Below are positions 21,846 to 31,809 of a stretch of DNA of 64,000 nt, piece by piece. The DNA is from Gammaproteobacteria bacterium (GTDB lineage: Bacteria > Pseudomonadota > Gammaproteobacteria > Thiohalobacterales > Thiohalobacteraceae). The position numbers and the translations under genes are program-made. Numbering within the stretch: position 1 is the stretch's first letter; every line of letters starts with the position of its first letter. The notes below the pieces were generated by a model. It did no database searches. It was not told the DNA's origin and worked only from the letters and a program-made list of their open reading frames with translations. The stretch lies in NCBI GenBank assembly GCA_018819175.1, contig JAHJQQ010000052.1, positions 62,001 to 126,000 of the forward strand. The letters run 5' to 3'.

Positions 21846-24419
21846 ATGTCCACATCCCCCAAAGACACCAGCCCGCACACGCCGATGATGCAGCAGTATC
21901 TGCGCATCAAGGCCGAGCATCCGGACATTCTGCTGTTCTACCGCATGGGCGATTTCTACGAGCTGTTTTTTGGCGACGCGCGCCGCGCCGCCAAGCTGCT
22001 CGATATAACCCTGACCGCACGCGGCCAATCGGCCGGCGAGCCGATTCCAATGTGCGGTGTCCCGGTACATGCTTCCGATCAATATCTGGCCAAGCTGGTA
22101 CGGTTAGGTGAATCGGTGGCGATCTGCGAACAGATCGGCGACCCGGCCACCAGCAAAGGCCCGGTGGACCGGCAAGTGATACGCATTGTCACACCGGGTA
22201 CGGTCACCGAAGACGCATTGCTGGAAGAACGCCGCGATAATCTGCTCGCCGCCGTCACAACACATCGGGAACGCTATGGTCTTGCAGCACTGGATCTCAG
22301 CAGCGGGCGTTTCAGTGCGCAGGAACTCAATGGCCTCGAAGCCCTGCACAGTGAACTGGAACGACTGCGTCCGAGTGAACTGCTGCTCAACGAAGACAAC
22401 ACATTTCCATCAGCCATCACCGAACGCAGCGGCAGTAAACGTCGCCCGCCCTGGCATTTCGAGGTGGACAGCAGTCAGCGCCAGCTGTGCGCGCAATTCG
22501 GCACCCGTGACCTTGCCGGTTTTGGCTGCCAGAGTCTGCCGCTTGCCATCGGTGCCGCCGGCGCGCTGCTGCAGTATGTAAAAGACACCCAACGCGCCGC
22601 GTTACCGCACCTGCGCGGATTGCGTACGGAACTGCGCGAAGACAGCATCATTCTGGATGCGGCGAGCCGCCGCAATCTGGAACTCGATCAAGCGCAATCG
22701 GGGCGCGTCGAGCACAGTCTCGCCGGTGTGCTCGATGGCACCGCCAGCAGCATGGGCGGACGTTTATTGCGGCGCTGGCTGAACCGTCCGCTGCGCAGCC
22801 GCAATCTGCTGCGCAAACGTCATCAATGCGTGGAAACCCTGCAGGGCAACCGCAGCTTCGAAGCCATCCATGAGCTGCTCAAAGGCCTGTGCGATCTGGA
22901 ACGCGTGATGACCCGCGTGGCCCTGAAGTCCGCGCGGCCGCGCGATCTGTCCGGCCTGCGTGACAGTCTGGTGCGCTTGCCCGCATTGCAACAACTGCTG
23001 GCGCAGCATGACGACCCGTTGCTGCAGGAACTCGCGGCGAGCATCGGTGAACATCCGCAGCCGCAGAGTTTGTTGCAACGCGCCCTTGTGGAACAACCGC
23101 CGGTACTGATCCGCGATGGCGGCATGCTTGCCACTGGCTACGACAGCGAACTCGACGAGCTGCGCGGCTTGAGTGAAAACGCCGATCAGTATCTGGTCGA
23201 TCTGGAAACGCGCGAGCGCACGCGCTCCGGTATCGCCACGCTCAAGCTCGGTTACAACCGCGTGCACGGTTATTACCTGGAGGTCGGCAAGGCACAGGCA
23301 GCACGGGTGCCCGATGATTTTCAACGCCGGCAAACCCTCAAGGGCGCCGAACGTTACATTACCCCGGAATTGAAGGCCTTCGAGGACAAAGTCCTGTCCG
23401 CGCGTGAACGCGCCCTGGCACGCGAGAAGATGCTTTACGACGCATTGCTGGATCAACTTCTCGAATACTTGGTGCCCTTGCAGAATGCGGCCGAGGCCAT
23501 CGCGGAACTGGATGTGTTGGCCTGTTTCGCGGAACGCGCCGACCGCCTCGACTGGCGCCGTCCGGAGCTGAGTGACGAACCCGGTCTCGTGATCGAAGCC
23601 GGCCGTCACCCGGTGGTGGAACAGGTACTGGATACGCCCTTCGTTCCCAACGATGTACACTTCGACGATACGCGTCGCATGCTCGTCATCACCGGTCCGA
23701 ACATGGGCGGTAAATCCACCTACATGCGCCAGACCGCCTTGATTGTGCTGCTCGCGCACATCGGCAGCTTCGTGCCGGCAACGCGTGCCATCATGGGACC
23801 GATCGATCGCATCTTCACCCGCATCGGCGCCGCCGACGATCTCGCCTCCGGACGTTCGACCTTCATGGTGGAAATGACCGAGACCGCCAACATTCTGCAC
23901 AACGCCACTGAACAGAGTCTGGTGCTGATGGACGAGATCGGCCGCGGCACCAGCACCTATGATGGCCTGTCGCTGGCCTGGGCGGTGGCCGCCGATCTCG
24001 CCAGTCGGCTACGGGCCTTCACCCTGTTCGCCACGCATTACTTCGAACTGACCGAACTGCCCCAGCAATATCCATCCATCGTCAATGTGCATCTGGATGC
24101 CATGGAGCACGGCGACCGCATCGTCTTTCTGCATGCCGTTAAGGAAGGGCCGGCCGACCGCAGTTACGGCCTGCATGTCGCCGCACTGGCCGGCATACCC
24201 AAGGATGTGCTGACCCAGGCGCGCCAGCGTCTGCAAGAACTGGAAACCCAATCCAGCACAGCTGCGGCGCCCACCCGGGGCGGTCAACTCGCCCTGTTCG
24301 GCACCCCGCCCGACCACCCGATCCTCGATGCCCTGGAAGGTATCGAGCCTGCCGACCTCAGCCCCCGCCAGGCCTTGGATATCCTGTTCAAGCTCAAAGA
24401 CATCCTGCATTCCAATTAA
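21846..24419 (+). CDS. mutS: DNA mismatch repair protein MutS
   Basis: The 857-residue protein recognises mismatches. The N-terminal mismatch-binding domain has MMQQYLRIKAEHPDILLFYR and the Phe-x-Glu element GDFYELF. The C-terminal ATPase has Walker A GPNMGGKST, the LVLMDEIGRGTSTYDG signature and the helix-turn-helix ATHYFELTELP. The tail after residue ~800 keeps the short C-terminal tetramerisation segment (LSPRQALDILFKLKDIL). ATG 21846 matches the usual start; the frame extends to 21777 without conserved sequence. Confidence 0.97.
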   Translation: MSTSPKDTSPHTPMMQQYLRIKAEHPDILLFYRMGDFYELFFGDARRAAKLLDITLTARGQSAGEPIPMCGVPVHASDQYLAKLVRLGESVAICEQIGDPATSKGPVDRQVIRIVTPGTVTEDALLEERRDNLLAAVTTHRERYGLAALDLSSGRFSAQELNGLEALHSELERLRPSELLLNEDNTFPSAITERSGSKRRPPWHFEVDSSQRQLCAQFGTRDLAGFGCQSLPLAIGAAGALLQYVKDTQRAALPHLRGLRTELREDSIILDAASRRNLELDQAQSGRVEHSLAGVLDGTASSMGGRLLRRWLNRPLRSRNLLRKRHQCVETLQGNRSFEAIHELLKGLCDLERVMTRVALKSARPRDLSGLRDSLVRLPALQQLLAQHDDPLLQELAASIGEHPQPQSLLQRALVEQPPVLIRDGGMLATGYDSELDELRGLSENADQYLVDLETRERTRSGIATLKLGYNRVHGYYLEVGKAQAARVPDDFQRRQTLKGAERYITPELKAFEDKVLSARERALAREKMLYDALLDQLLEYLVPLQNAAEAIAELDVLACFAERADRLDWRRPELSDEPGLVIEAGRHPVVEQVLDTPFVPNDVHFDDTRRMLVITGPNMGGKSTYMRQTALIVLLAHIGSFVPATRAIMGPIDRIFTRIGAADDLASGRSTFMVEMTETANILHNATEQSLVLMDEIGRGTSTYDGLSLAWAVAADLASRLRAFTLFATHYFELTELPQQYPSIVNVHLDAMEHGDRIVFLHAVKEGPADRSYGLHVAALAGIPKDVLTQARQRLQELETQSSTAAAPTRGGQLALFGTPPDHPILDALEGIEPADLSPRQALDILFKLKDILHSN

Positions 24420-24633
24420 AGCCGTTTGCGCCAACTAATCGGCGCCCAGGACGTTATCCACCCGCCTGCTATTATCTTTAACTATCTGAATTTCAATAAT
24501 AAACCTCTGAAATCACCTGGCCGCATTACGCGTGGCACCGAATTTGCTCTTTTTGAGGACAGGAGCGTTGCGCCTGGGCCTTGCCTGGGTGCGACATATG
24601 GAGATGACCCCGCAGCCCGGACTGGATTACACA

Positions 24634-26691
24634 ATGAAAATCGAGAAGATTTCCCTCAAGGCACTCACGGTCGGCATTCTATTGCTGCTTGGCCTGTCCT
24701 CCATCGCGTTGACACTGTTCTCCAGTACCCGCTACCAGGATGCAGCGCTGTCCGCACAATCGCACACGCTGTCCCGCGTGTTAGAGCTGGCCTATAACGA
24801 GTCACTGCGCAAACTCAATCAACACAGCCTCGACCTCGGACAGAGCCTGCAGAAAAACGATCAGTTCCGCGCCGCCTTCGAGGCCGCGCTGCAGGATTCC
24901 GCTCGCTGGGCCGATTTCGTCATCCTGCTGAATGAACCTTTCCAACAGGGCCTCGCCGACAATCTCAGTATCGACCTCATCAAGCTGCGCAGTTATGACC
25001 TGGAATATCACCTGGTCGCCGAAAGCAGCCTGGGCGCGGAGGATCTCGGTGGTGAACTGCCCGCAGCACTGAAGGCGCAGGTTGGCGCGCGCACCGGTAC
25101 CGAGACACTCAAGGTTGCTAACGCGCTGTGGTCACATAACGAAACCCCCTATCACTCGAACCTGATCCCGATAGGCGGCCTGCGTCCGGTCGGTTATCTG
25201 GAAGTCGTCGTGTCACCCATTAAAGGTCTCAGCACCATCCAGGAAAATCTGATGCTGCCCTTCCAGATCAACAAACCGGATGGCAGCAATCTTTACAAAT
25301 CGTCCGACTGGCATACCCCGGACGCAGAGGAATTACCGGTTCAGCATCTGGTCATGGACAGCCAGCAGCAACCGTTGCTGGAACTCGAAGTCGTCGAGGG
25401 CGTGCAACGTCTGTATGCCGACATGGCCAAGGTGCGCAGTTCAACAGCTGTCGCCTATCTGTTTCTGACCGGCGGTAGCCTGATGCTGGCCATCTGGCTG
25501 TTCAACAGCTTCCTGTTCCGCCCGGTTACCAATCTCATCCAGGATATGCAGCGCGCCGCCGAGGGTGACTTGAACGTCACTGTGCGCTCGCGTGCCGTGA
25601 AGGAATTCAATGCCCTCGCCAAGGCCTTCGACCGTATGAGCGAAAAGGTCCGCGACCTGGTCGAGCGTGAACGCCAGCATGCCGAAGATGTCACCGGCAA
25701 AGTGGAATTGATCCGCGAGGTCGTCGAGGGCGCCGCGCATGGTGATCTTACCGGTCAGCTGATGGTCTACCGCGATAACGACGTGATTTCGGACTTGGCC
25801 TCGGGTATCCAAGGCATGCTCGACAGTCTTAACAATCTGGTCGCGCGCATTCAGCAATCCGGTATTCAGGTGACATCATCCGCGACCGAAATCGCCGCCA
25901 CCGCCAAGCAGCAGGAGGCAACGGTCAGCGAACAGGCCGCCACCACCAACGAAATTCGCGCCACGGTGACTCAGATCTCGGCAACATCCAAAGAACTGGT
26001 CAACACCATGCACGAGGTGACCGACGTCGCCGTCAAGACCGCGGACAGCGCCAATCAAGGTCGTTCCTCACTGGTACGCATGGAAGAGACCATGCGCAAC
26101 ATGATGGACGCCACTACCGCCATTGGCTCCAAACTCGCGGTATTGTCCGAGAAGGCCGGCAACATCAACACCGTGGTGACCACGATCAACAAGGTCTCCG
26201 ATCAGACCAATCTGCTGTCGCTGAATGCCGCCATCGAGGCGGAAAAGGCCGGTGAATACGGTGTGGGCTTCGCCGTGGTCGCCACCGAGATTCGCCGTCT
26301 TGCCGATCAGACCGCGGTCGCGACCTGGGATATCGAACAGATGGTGAAAGAAATGCAATCGGCGGTGTCTGCCGGCGTGATGGGTATGGAGAAATTCTCC
26401 ACCGAGGTACGCCAGGGCGTGGATGATGTGCGTCGCGTCGGCTCACAGCTTGGACAGATCATTGAACAGGTTCAGCAGCTCATTCCGCGCTTCGAGGAAG
26501 TCCACGAAGGCATGCAGTCGCAGGCCAAGGGCGGGCATCAGATCAGTGAGGCGATGATTCAACTGGCGGAGTCTTCATCCCAGACCGCCGAGTCGCTACG
26601 CCAGTCCAACGGCGCCATCGGCCAGCTCAACGACGCCGCGCGCCGGCTGCAAGAAGGCGTTTCGCACTTCAAAGTCAACTCGCAGGGTTAA
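24634..26691 (+). CDS. wspA: Methyl-accepting sensor of the Wsp system
   Basis: The 685-residue receptor has a membrane segment at about 8-28, a periplasmic domain to about 265, a second membrane segment (AYLFLTGGSLMLAIWLF), a HAMP domain and a long cytoplasmic coiled coil. The signalling tip is VSDQTNLLSLNAAIEAEKAG followed by GVGFAVVATEIRRLADQTAV, the form typical of WspA and unlike ordinary chemotaxis receptors. No C-terminal NWETF-like tether is present. WspA senses surface contact and activates the WspE kinase. It is the first gene of a tightly packed seven-gene cluster. ATG 24634 lies just before the first membrane segment; an ATG at 24598 is possible. Confidence 0.93.
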   Translation: MKIEKISLKALTVGILLLLGLSSIALTLFSSTRYQDAALSAQSHTLSRVLELAYNESLRKLNQHSLDLGQSLQKNDQFRAAFEAALQDSARWADFVILLNEPFQQGLADNLSIDLIKLRSYDLEYHLVAESSLGAEDLGGELPAALKAQVGARTGTETLKVANALWSHNETPYHSNLIPIGGLRPVGYLEVVVSPIKGLSTIQENLMLPFQINKPDGSNLYKSSDWHTPDAEELPVQHLVMDSQQQPLLELEVVEGVQRLYADMAKVRSSTAVAYLFLTGGSLMLAIWLFNSFLFRPVTNLIQDMQRAAEGDLNVTVRSRAVKEFNALAKAFDRMSEKVRDLVERERQHAEDVTGKVELIREVVEGAAHGDLTGQLMVYRDNDVISDLASGIQGMLDSLNNLVARIQQSGIQVTSSATEIAATAKQQEATVSEQAATTNEIRATVTQISATSKELVNTMHEVTDVAVKTADSANQGRSSLVRMEETMRNMMDATTAIGSKLAVLSEKAGNINTVVTTINKVSDQTNLLSLNAAIEAEKAGEYGVGFAVVATEIRRLADQTAVATWDIEQMVKEMQSAVSAGVMGMEKFSTEVRQGVDDVRRVGSQLGQIIEQVQQLIPRFEEVHEGMQSQAKGGHQISEAMIQLAESSSQTAESLRQSNGAIGQLNDAARRLQEGVSHFKVNSQG

Positions 26692-26693
26692 CC

Positions 26694-27149
26694 ATGCTGT
26701 ATCTCCTGCTGCGGATGGGAACCGAGCGCTACGCCCTGGATGCACGGCGTATCGTCGAGGTTGTGCCCATGGTCAATCTGAAACCGTTGCCACATGCCGA
26801 ACCCTACATCGCGGGGCTGTTCGATTACCGCGGCACGCTGGTGCCGGTGATCGATCTGTGCCGGCTGACAACGACACAGCATTGCGGTGAATTCCTGACC
26901 ACCCGCATCGTCCTGGTTGAATATCCGGCGGCAGAGGACCGGTCGCACATTCTCGGCCTGCTCGCTGAACAGGTCACCGAGACCATCAAGATCAAGGAGG
27001 GAGAATTCCTGCCTGCCGGCATCCATGTCGACGACGCGCCTTACCTTGGCGACTTGATCAAGGTCGGCGAAGCCATGGTGCAACGCCTGGAGGTTGAACA
27101 TATCCTGCCCAGCGAACTGCGTGACAATCTGTTCCGGGAGTGCGCCTGA
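26694..27149 (+). CDS. wspB: CheW-like coupling protein
   Basis: The 151-residue single CheW domain starts MLYLLLRMGTERYALDARRI and contains LPHAEPYIAGLFDYRGTLVPVID, the conserved receptor/kinase binding strands. It couples the WspA receptor to the WspE kinase. The start is 3 bases after wspA, and its stop TGA overlaps the ATG of the next gene (27149). Confidence 0.94.
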   Translation: MLYLLLRMGTERYALDARRIVEVVPMVNLKPLPHAEPYIAGLFDYRGTLVPVIDLCRLTTTQHCGEFLTTRIVLVEYPAAEDRSHILGLLAEQVTETIKIKEGEFLPAGIHVDDAPYLGDLIKVGEAMVQRLEVEHILPSELRDNLFRECA

Positions 27150-28429
27150 TGTCTCAGGACGCTATCGAACAGTTACTGCAACAGACCATGGGTCTGAGTT
27201 CAGCCTCGATCGGCAGCTCCGCGATTGCGCGTGCCGTACAAGTGCGTATGCGTGAACTCGTCATCACCAGCACAGATGATTATCTACGCCGTCTGCAGAG
27301 CGGCACGATCGAACTGCAACAACTTATCGAAGAAGTCATTGTTCCGGAAACCTGGTTTTTCCGTGACCGCAATCCTTTCATTGCTTTGGCGCGCTATGCC
27401 AGGGAAAACTGGCCGCCGAGAGACCGTTATGGGCCACTGCGGATTCTGAGCATACCCTGCTCCACGGGTGAAGAGCCCTATACCATCGCCATGACATTGC
27501 TCGATGCCGGGTTCGGTCCCAGCGACTTCAGTATCGATGCGGTGGATATCAGCGAACCGAATTTGCGTCGCGCCAGACTCGGGTTATACCGCGAGAACTC
27601 ATTTCGCGGCGATGACCTCAGCTTCCGCGCACGACACTTTATAAAATCCGAACAGGGTTATCTGCTGCAGCCGAAAGCGCGCAGCCAGGTGAAGTTTCAC
27701 CATGCCAACCTGTTGGCACCGGGATTCCTCAGCGGCCATGAACCCTACGATGTCGTATTCTGCCGCAATCTGCTGATCTACTTCGACCGCGCCACTCAGG
27801 CACGGGCATTGAAAGTGCTTGAACGTCTGCTCCAACCCGAAGGTCTGCTGTTTCTCGGCCACGCCGAAGCCGGCGTGCTCGCAGGCCAGAAATTCTCGCC
27901 CTTGGACCATGCACGCAGCTTTGCCTTTATGCGCGGTGCGAACCAGCGCGCGGCGCAAGTCGAAAACGAGACACCGTTTCAGTTGCCCAAACGACGCCGT
28001 GCCATTACCCCACCGGCGCCCACTCCGGCGGCGCGTCCCTTTGCGGACGTCACTCCGACTGCCCCTGCAGCTGAACCTGCTTCGCGTCCGCAACCGGATC
28101 TCGAAACCGCAACCCGACTCGCCAATGAAGGCCACCTGGTTGAAGCGGCCACGCTCTGTGAAGCGCATCTCCGCCAGCTAGGGCCGGATGCGCAGGCGTT
28201 TTATCTGCTGGCGTTGGTTCGTGAGGCGGTCGGTGAAAGCAGTGAAGCGGAAGCCTTGCTGCGCAAGGCGCTCTATCTCGACCCAAACCATTATGAAGCC
28301 CTGACACATCTGGCGCTTATTTTGGAGCGACGCGGCGATCTGGCCAATGCGGCACTGACGCAACAACGTGCCAAACGCAGTTTCGAACGCCAGCAGAATG
28401 AGGCGGCACAGCGTGCCGAGGGCGTATGA
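27149..28429 (+). CDS. wspC: CheR-type methyltransferase with TPR tail
   Basis: The 426-residue protein joins a CheR methyltransferase (about 1-270) to a Pro/Ala-rich linker and a TPR region (about 325-420, LANEGHLVEAATLCEAHLRQ and AEALLRKALYLDPNHYEALT). SAM-binding and catalytic segments include VPETWFFRD, SIPCSTGEEPYTIAM and DVVFCRNLLIYFD. It methylates glutamates on WspA and sets its sensitivity. ATG 27149 overlaps the wspB stop; the GTG at 27140 is unlikely. Its end overlaps wspD by four bases. Confidence 0.94.
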   Translation: MSQDAIEQLLQQTMGLSSASIGSSAIARAVQVRMRELVITSTDDYLRRLQSGTIELQQLIEEVIVPETWFFRDRNPFIALARYARENWPPRDRYGPLRILSIPCSTGEEPYTIAMTLLDAGFGPSDFSIDAVDISEPNLRRARLGLYRENSFRGDDLSFRARHFIKSEQGYLLQPKARSQVKFHHANLLAPGFLSGHEPYDVVFCRNLLIYFDRATQARALKVLERLLQPEGLLFLGHAEAGVLAGQKFSPLDHARSFAFMRGANQRAAQVENETPFQLPKRRRAITPPAPTPAARPFADVTPTAPAAEPASRPQPDLETATRLANEGHLVEAATLCEAHLRQLGPDAQAFYLLALVREAVGESSEAEALLRKALYLDPNHYEALTHLALILERRGDLANAALTQQRAKRSFERQQNEAAQRAEGV

Positions 28430-29115
28430 ACGAAACTGCCGCCATCATTATCGACGATTGCTGGAACCGTATCGGTGTCTGGCGGCAACGCAACAGTGAA
28501 GAGGCTTGCCCGATTCTCAAGCGGGTGGTGCATTGCCGCAACTGTGAGCACTACTCGGCCGCGGGTCAGAAAATACTGCAGCGTGAAATCCCGGCGAGCT
28601 ATCGCGAAGAGTGGACGAAGGTCATCTCCGCCCAGAAGAAAATCAAACAGCCCAATACCGAATCCATCGTGATCTTCAGACTCGGCGATGAATGGCTTTC
28701 CATCCCGAGTGTCATCGTGCGAGAAATCACCTCATCAAAACCAATCAGACGCCTGCCGCATACGCGCAGAAATATCGTCAAGGGATTGGTCAATATGCGC
28801 GGTGAGCTGCAAATCTGTATCTCACTCGGCGGACTCATGGATCTGGAAAAAGGCGAATTGCCGCGGCGCTTCGGCAGTGTCGGCATTGCCGACCGCATGA
28901 TCCTGATCAGTAATGGAGAACATGAATTCGTATTTCCGGTTACCGAAGTCCATGGCCTGCATCGTCACCACCCCAGCGAATTGCAGGCGGTGCCCGCCAC
29001 AGTCAGCAAGTCCAAGGCAACCTACACCCGTGGTGTATTGCACTGGAATGACCAACATGTCGCCTGTCTCGAGGCCGAGCTGCTGTTCCATACCCTGAGC
29101 AGGAGCCTGTCATGA
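28426..29115 (+). CDS. wspD: CheW-like protein with Cys-rich N-terminus
   Basis: The 229-residue protein carries a C-terminal CheW domain (about 80-225: FRLGDEWLSIPSVIVREIT, HTRRNIVKGLVNMRGELQIC). It is preceded by an N-terminal section with CPILKRVVHCRNCEHYSAAG, the hallmark that separates WspD from WspB. It is the second coupling protein of the Wsp array and may bind a different receptor face. ATGA overlaps join it to the genes on both sides. Confidence 0.93.
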   Translation: MNETAAIIIDDCWNRIGVWRQRNSEEACPILKRVVHCRNCEHYSAAGQKILQREIPASYREEWTKVISAQKKIKQPNTESIVIFRLGDEWLSIPSVIVREITSSKPIRRLPHTRRNIVKGLVNMRGELQICISLGGLMDLEKGELPRRFGSVGIADRMILISNGEHEFVFPVTEVHGLHRHHPSELQAVPATVSKSKATYTRGVLHWNDQHVACLEAELLFHTLSRSLS

Positions 29116-31787
29116 GCAATGAATTCTCCATGCTGGATCTGTTCCGCGACGAGGTCGAAACCCAGGCCAGTCGCCTCAGTGAACAGCTGTTGAAACTGGA
29201 AGCGAATCCCGGCGATCCCAGCGCGCTGGAGGCGCTGATGCGTGCCGCGCATTCCATCAAAGGCGCCGGCCGCATGGTCGCCGTTGAAGCCTGCGTGCAG
29301 GTCGCACATGTCATCGAAGATATATTCGTCGCCGCGCAGGAAGGACGGAGCTTCCTCGGTGCCGAGTTGGTGGACATACTCCTGCAGTCGGTGGACATGC
29401 TCAAACGCATCGCCGCCGAGGCCGATCAAGCTGATTGGGCCACAATCCACGCCAAAGAACTTGCCACGCTGATTCAATCACTCAATACCACTGCCGGTGC
29501 CGCAATACCGGCAGCGGCCGCCGCGAAACCCACAAAGAGCTCAGCAGCACCCGCAATCCGTGAGGCCGATCCGGCCATGTTGGATCTGTTCCGGGTCGAA
29601 GTCGAAAGCCAAACCCGATCACTCGCGGAAGGATTGTTAGAACTCGAGCAAAATCCGACCAGCGCCAAATGCCTCGAAGCCATGATGCGCGCCGCGCACT
29701 CACTGAAAGGTGCCGCGCGCATGGTGGACGTCAAGCCTGGCGTGCGCATTGCACATGCCATGGAAGACGGACTGGTCGCCGCACAAAAAGGCAAACTGGT
29801 CCTGGGGGCGCCGCATATCGACCTGCTGTTGAAAGGTGTCGACATGCTCACGCGTATTGGTGCCGCGCAAAACATCACCGACTGGGCCACGCAACACGCA
29901 ACCGACATCGACAGCCTGGAAGCCGCGCTGGTCACGTTACCCAGCGGCGTATCACCAGCCGCCTCGGCTCCGCTACCTGTTGCTGATCAACCCGCACCGG
30001 AACCGGTCACCGTAACCACCGACAGGCGCATTGCGAAACAAGCCCATGACAGCGCTATCCGCGTCTCTGCCGAGAGTTTGAATCGACTGATGGGCCTGGC
30101 CGGCGAGGTGCAGGTTGAGGCACGCTGGCTGCGCCCCTATGCGGATGCACTGGTGCATTTCAAACACCGGCATACCGAGCTCATCAGCCTGTTGGACAAA
30201 TTGCGCGATGCTCTGGAGATGACGCACGTCGACGAATATGCGCGCAATCTGCTCGGCGATGCTCAGCACAAGGCAGCCGTCTGCCGGCAGCTGATTGGCG
30301 AACGCCTCAACGATCTGGATGAATTCGATCGTCGCAGCCACAATCTGGCGAACCGTCTAAATCGTGAAGTGATCGCCAGCCGCATGCGGCCCTTCGCCGA
30401 TGGCGTACATGGCTTCCAGCGCATGGTGCGCGATATGGCTCGCACCCTGAACAAAAAGATCCAAATAGATATCCGTGGTCTGACCACCCAGGTCGACCGT
30501 GACATCCTGGAAAAGATCGAGGCACCACTCAATCATCTTATTCGCAATGCCATCGACCATGGCATTGAGACAACCGAGGAGCGCGCCGCCGCCGGCAAGC
30601 CGGATATGGCGACTATCCGCCTTGAGGCCATGCACAGCGCCGGCATGTTATCGATCGTTGTCGAAGACGATGGCCGCGGTATGGATACCGCTCAGTTGCG
30701 CGAGAAAATCGTCAAGAAAAAACTGGTCTCTCAGGATATGGCCGCCGAGCTCAGCGAGTCGGAACTGATGGATTTCCTGTTCCTACCCGGCTTCTCCACC
30801 CGCGAGCAGGTGACTGAAATATCCGGACGCGGCGTCGGCCTGGATGTGGTGCATAGCGTGGTTCAGGAAATGCACGGCATCGTCCATGCCGCTGCGCAGC
30901 CCGGCAAGGGCATGCGTTTTCATCTGCAGTTACCGCTGACACTATCGGTGATGCGCTCATTGCTGGTTGAAATCGCCGGTGAACCCTATGCCTTCCCGCT
31001 CGCACAGATTCATCGCACGCTGAAACTTCCGCGGCATGCCATCGAGGTGATGGAAGGTCGCCAGTATTTCACCCTCGGTAACCAACATATCGGACTGGTT
31101 GGCGCCAATCAGGTACTCAATCTGGAAGGTGAACCACCCGCGGGGGACGAAGTTTGCATCGTCGTACTGGGTGAACGTCTGAGCCGCTACGGATTAGTGG
31201 TCGACCGCTTCCTCGGCGAACGCGGTCTGGTGGTACAAACACTCGATACCCGCCTCGGCAAGGTCAAAGATATCAGCTCCGCCGCGATCCTGGAGAACGG
31301 TGATCCCTGTTTGATCATCGATGTCGACGATCTGCTGCGTTCGGTCGACATCCTGATCGCCGGCGGCCGTCTGGACAAAATCCGCCGCGACAGCGAAAGC
31401 CAGAAAAAGAAGGCTACCAAACGCATTCTGGTGGTGGACGACTCCATCACTGTACGTGAGGTGGAACGCAATATGCTGGTCAATCGCGGCTATTACGTCG
31501 AGGTTGCAGTGGATGGCATGGACGGATGGAACGCCGTGCGCACGGGTGAATACGATCTCGTGATCAGCGATGTCGATATGCCGCGCATGAACGGCTTTGA
31601 GTTTGTCAGTCTGATAAAGAAAGACCCGCAGCTGAAAGCGCTGCCGGTGATGATTGTTTCCTATAAAGATCGTGATGAAGATCGCCAGCGCGGACTGGAA
31701 GTCGGCGCCGATTACTACCTGACCAAGGGCAGCTTTCATGATGAAACACTGCTAGATGCTGTCGCCGACCTGATCGGCCAAGCCTAA
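29112..31787 (+). CDS. wspE: Hybrid CheA-type kinase with two Hpt domains
   Basis: This 891-residue hybrid kinase has, in order: Hpt 1 (about 5-125, His47 in AAHSIKGAGR), a linker, Hpt 2 (about 153-270, His196 in AAHSLKGAAR), the dimerisation/P4 kinase core (N-box LIRNAIDHGIET, G1 VVEDDGRGMD, G2 GRGVGLDVVHS), a CheW-like domain and a C-terminal receiver (DDSITVREVE, phosphoacceptor Asp in VISDVDMPRMNG). It phosphorylates WspF and WspR. From memory, Pseudomonas WspE has about 755 residues and one Hpt, so the ~135 extra residues are explained by the duplicated Hpt. Both His and the surrounding motif are intact. Confidence 0.94.
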   Translation: MSNEFSMLDLFRDEVETQASRLSEQLLKLEANPGDPSALEALMRAAHSIKGAGRMVAVEACVQVAHVIEDIFVAAQEGRSFLGAELVDILLQSVDMLKRIAAEADQADWATIHAKELATLIQSLNTTAGAAIPAAAAAKPTKSSAAPAIREADPAMLDLFRVEVESQTRSLAEGLLELEQNPTSAKCLEAMMRAAHSLKGAARMVDVKPGVRIAHAMEDGLVAAQKGKLVLGAPHIDLLLKGVDMLTRIGAAQNITDWATQHATDIDSLEAALVTLPSGVSPAASAPLPVADQPAPEPVTVTTDRRIAKQAHDSAIRVSAESLNRLMGLAGEVQVEARWLRPYADALVHFKHRHTELISLLDKLRDALEMTHVDEYARNLLGDAQHKAAVCRQLIGERLNDLDEFDRRSHNLANRLNREVIASRMRPFADGVHGFQRMVRDMARTLNKKIQIDIRGLTTQVDRDILEKIEAPLNHLIRNAIDHGIETTEERAAAGKPDMATIRLEAMHSAGMLSIVVEDDGRGMDTAQLREKIVKKKLVSQDMAAELSESELMDFLFLPGFSTREQVTEISGRGVGLDVVHSVVQEMHGIVHAAAQPGKGMRFHLQLPLTLSVMRSLLVEIAGEPYAFPLAQIHRTLKLPRHAIEVMEGRQYFTLGNQHIGLVGANQVLNLEGEPPAGDEVCIVVLGERLSRYGLVVDRFLGERGLVVQTLDTRLGKVKDISSAAILENGDPCLIIDVDDLLRSVDILIAGGRLDKIRRDSESQKKKATKRILVVDDSITVREVERNMLVNRGYYVEVAVDGMDGWNAVRTGEYDLVISDVDMPRMNGFEFVSLIKKDPQLKALPVMIVSYKDRDEDRQRGLEVGADYYLTKGSFHDETLLDAVADLIGQA

Positions 31788-31809
31788 GTCAACTGCTACG
31801 GAATAGGAT

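Noticed and set aside
22764..23900. 378-codon minus-strand frame inside mutS
   Set aside because: It is an antisense shadow of the well-conserved mutS frame, common in GC-rich genes.
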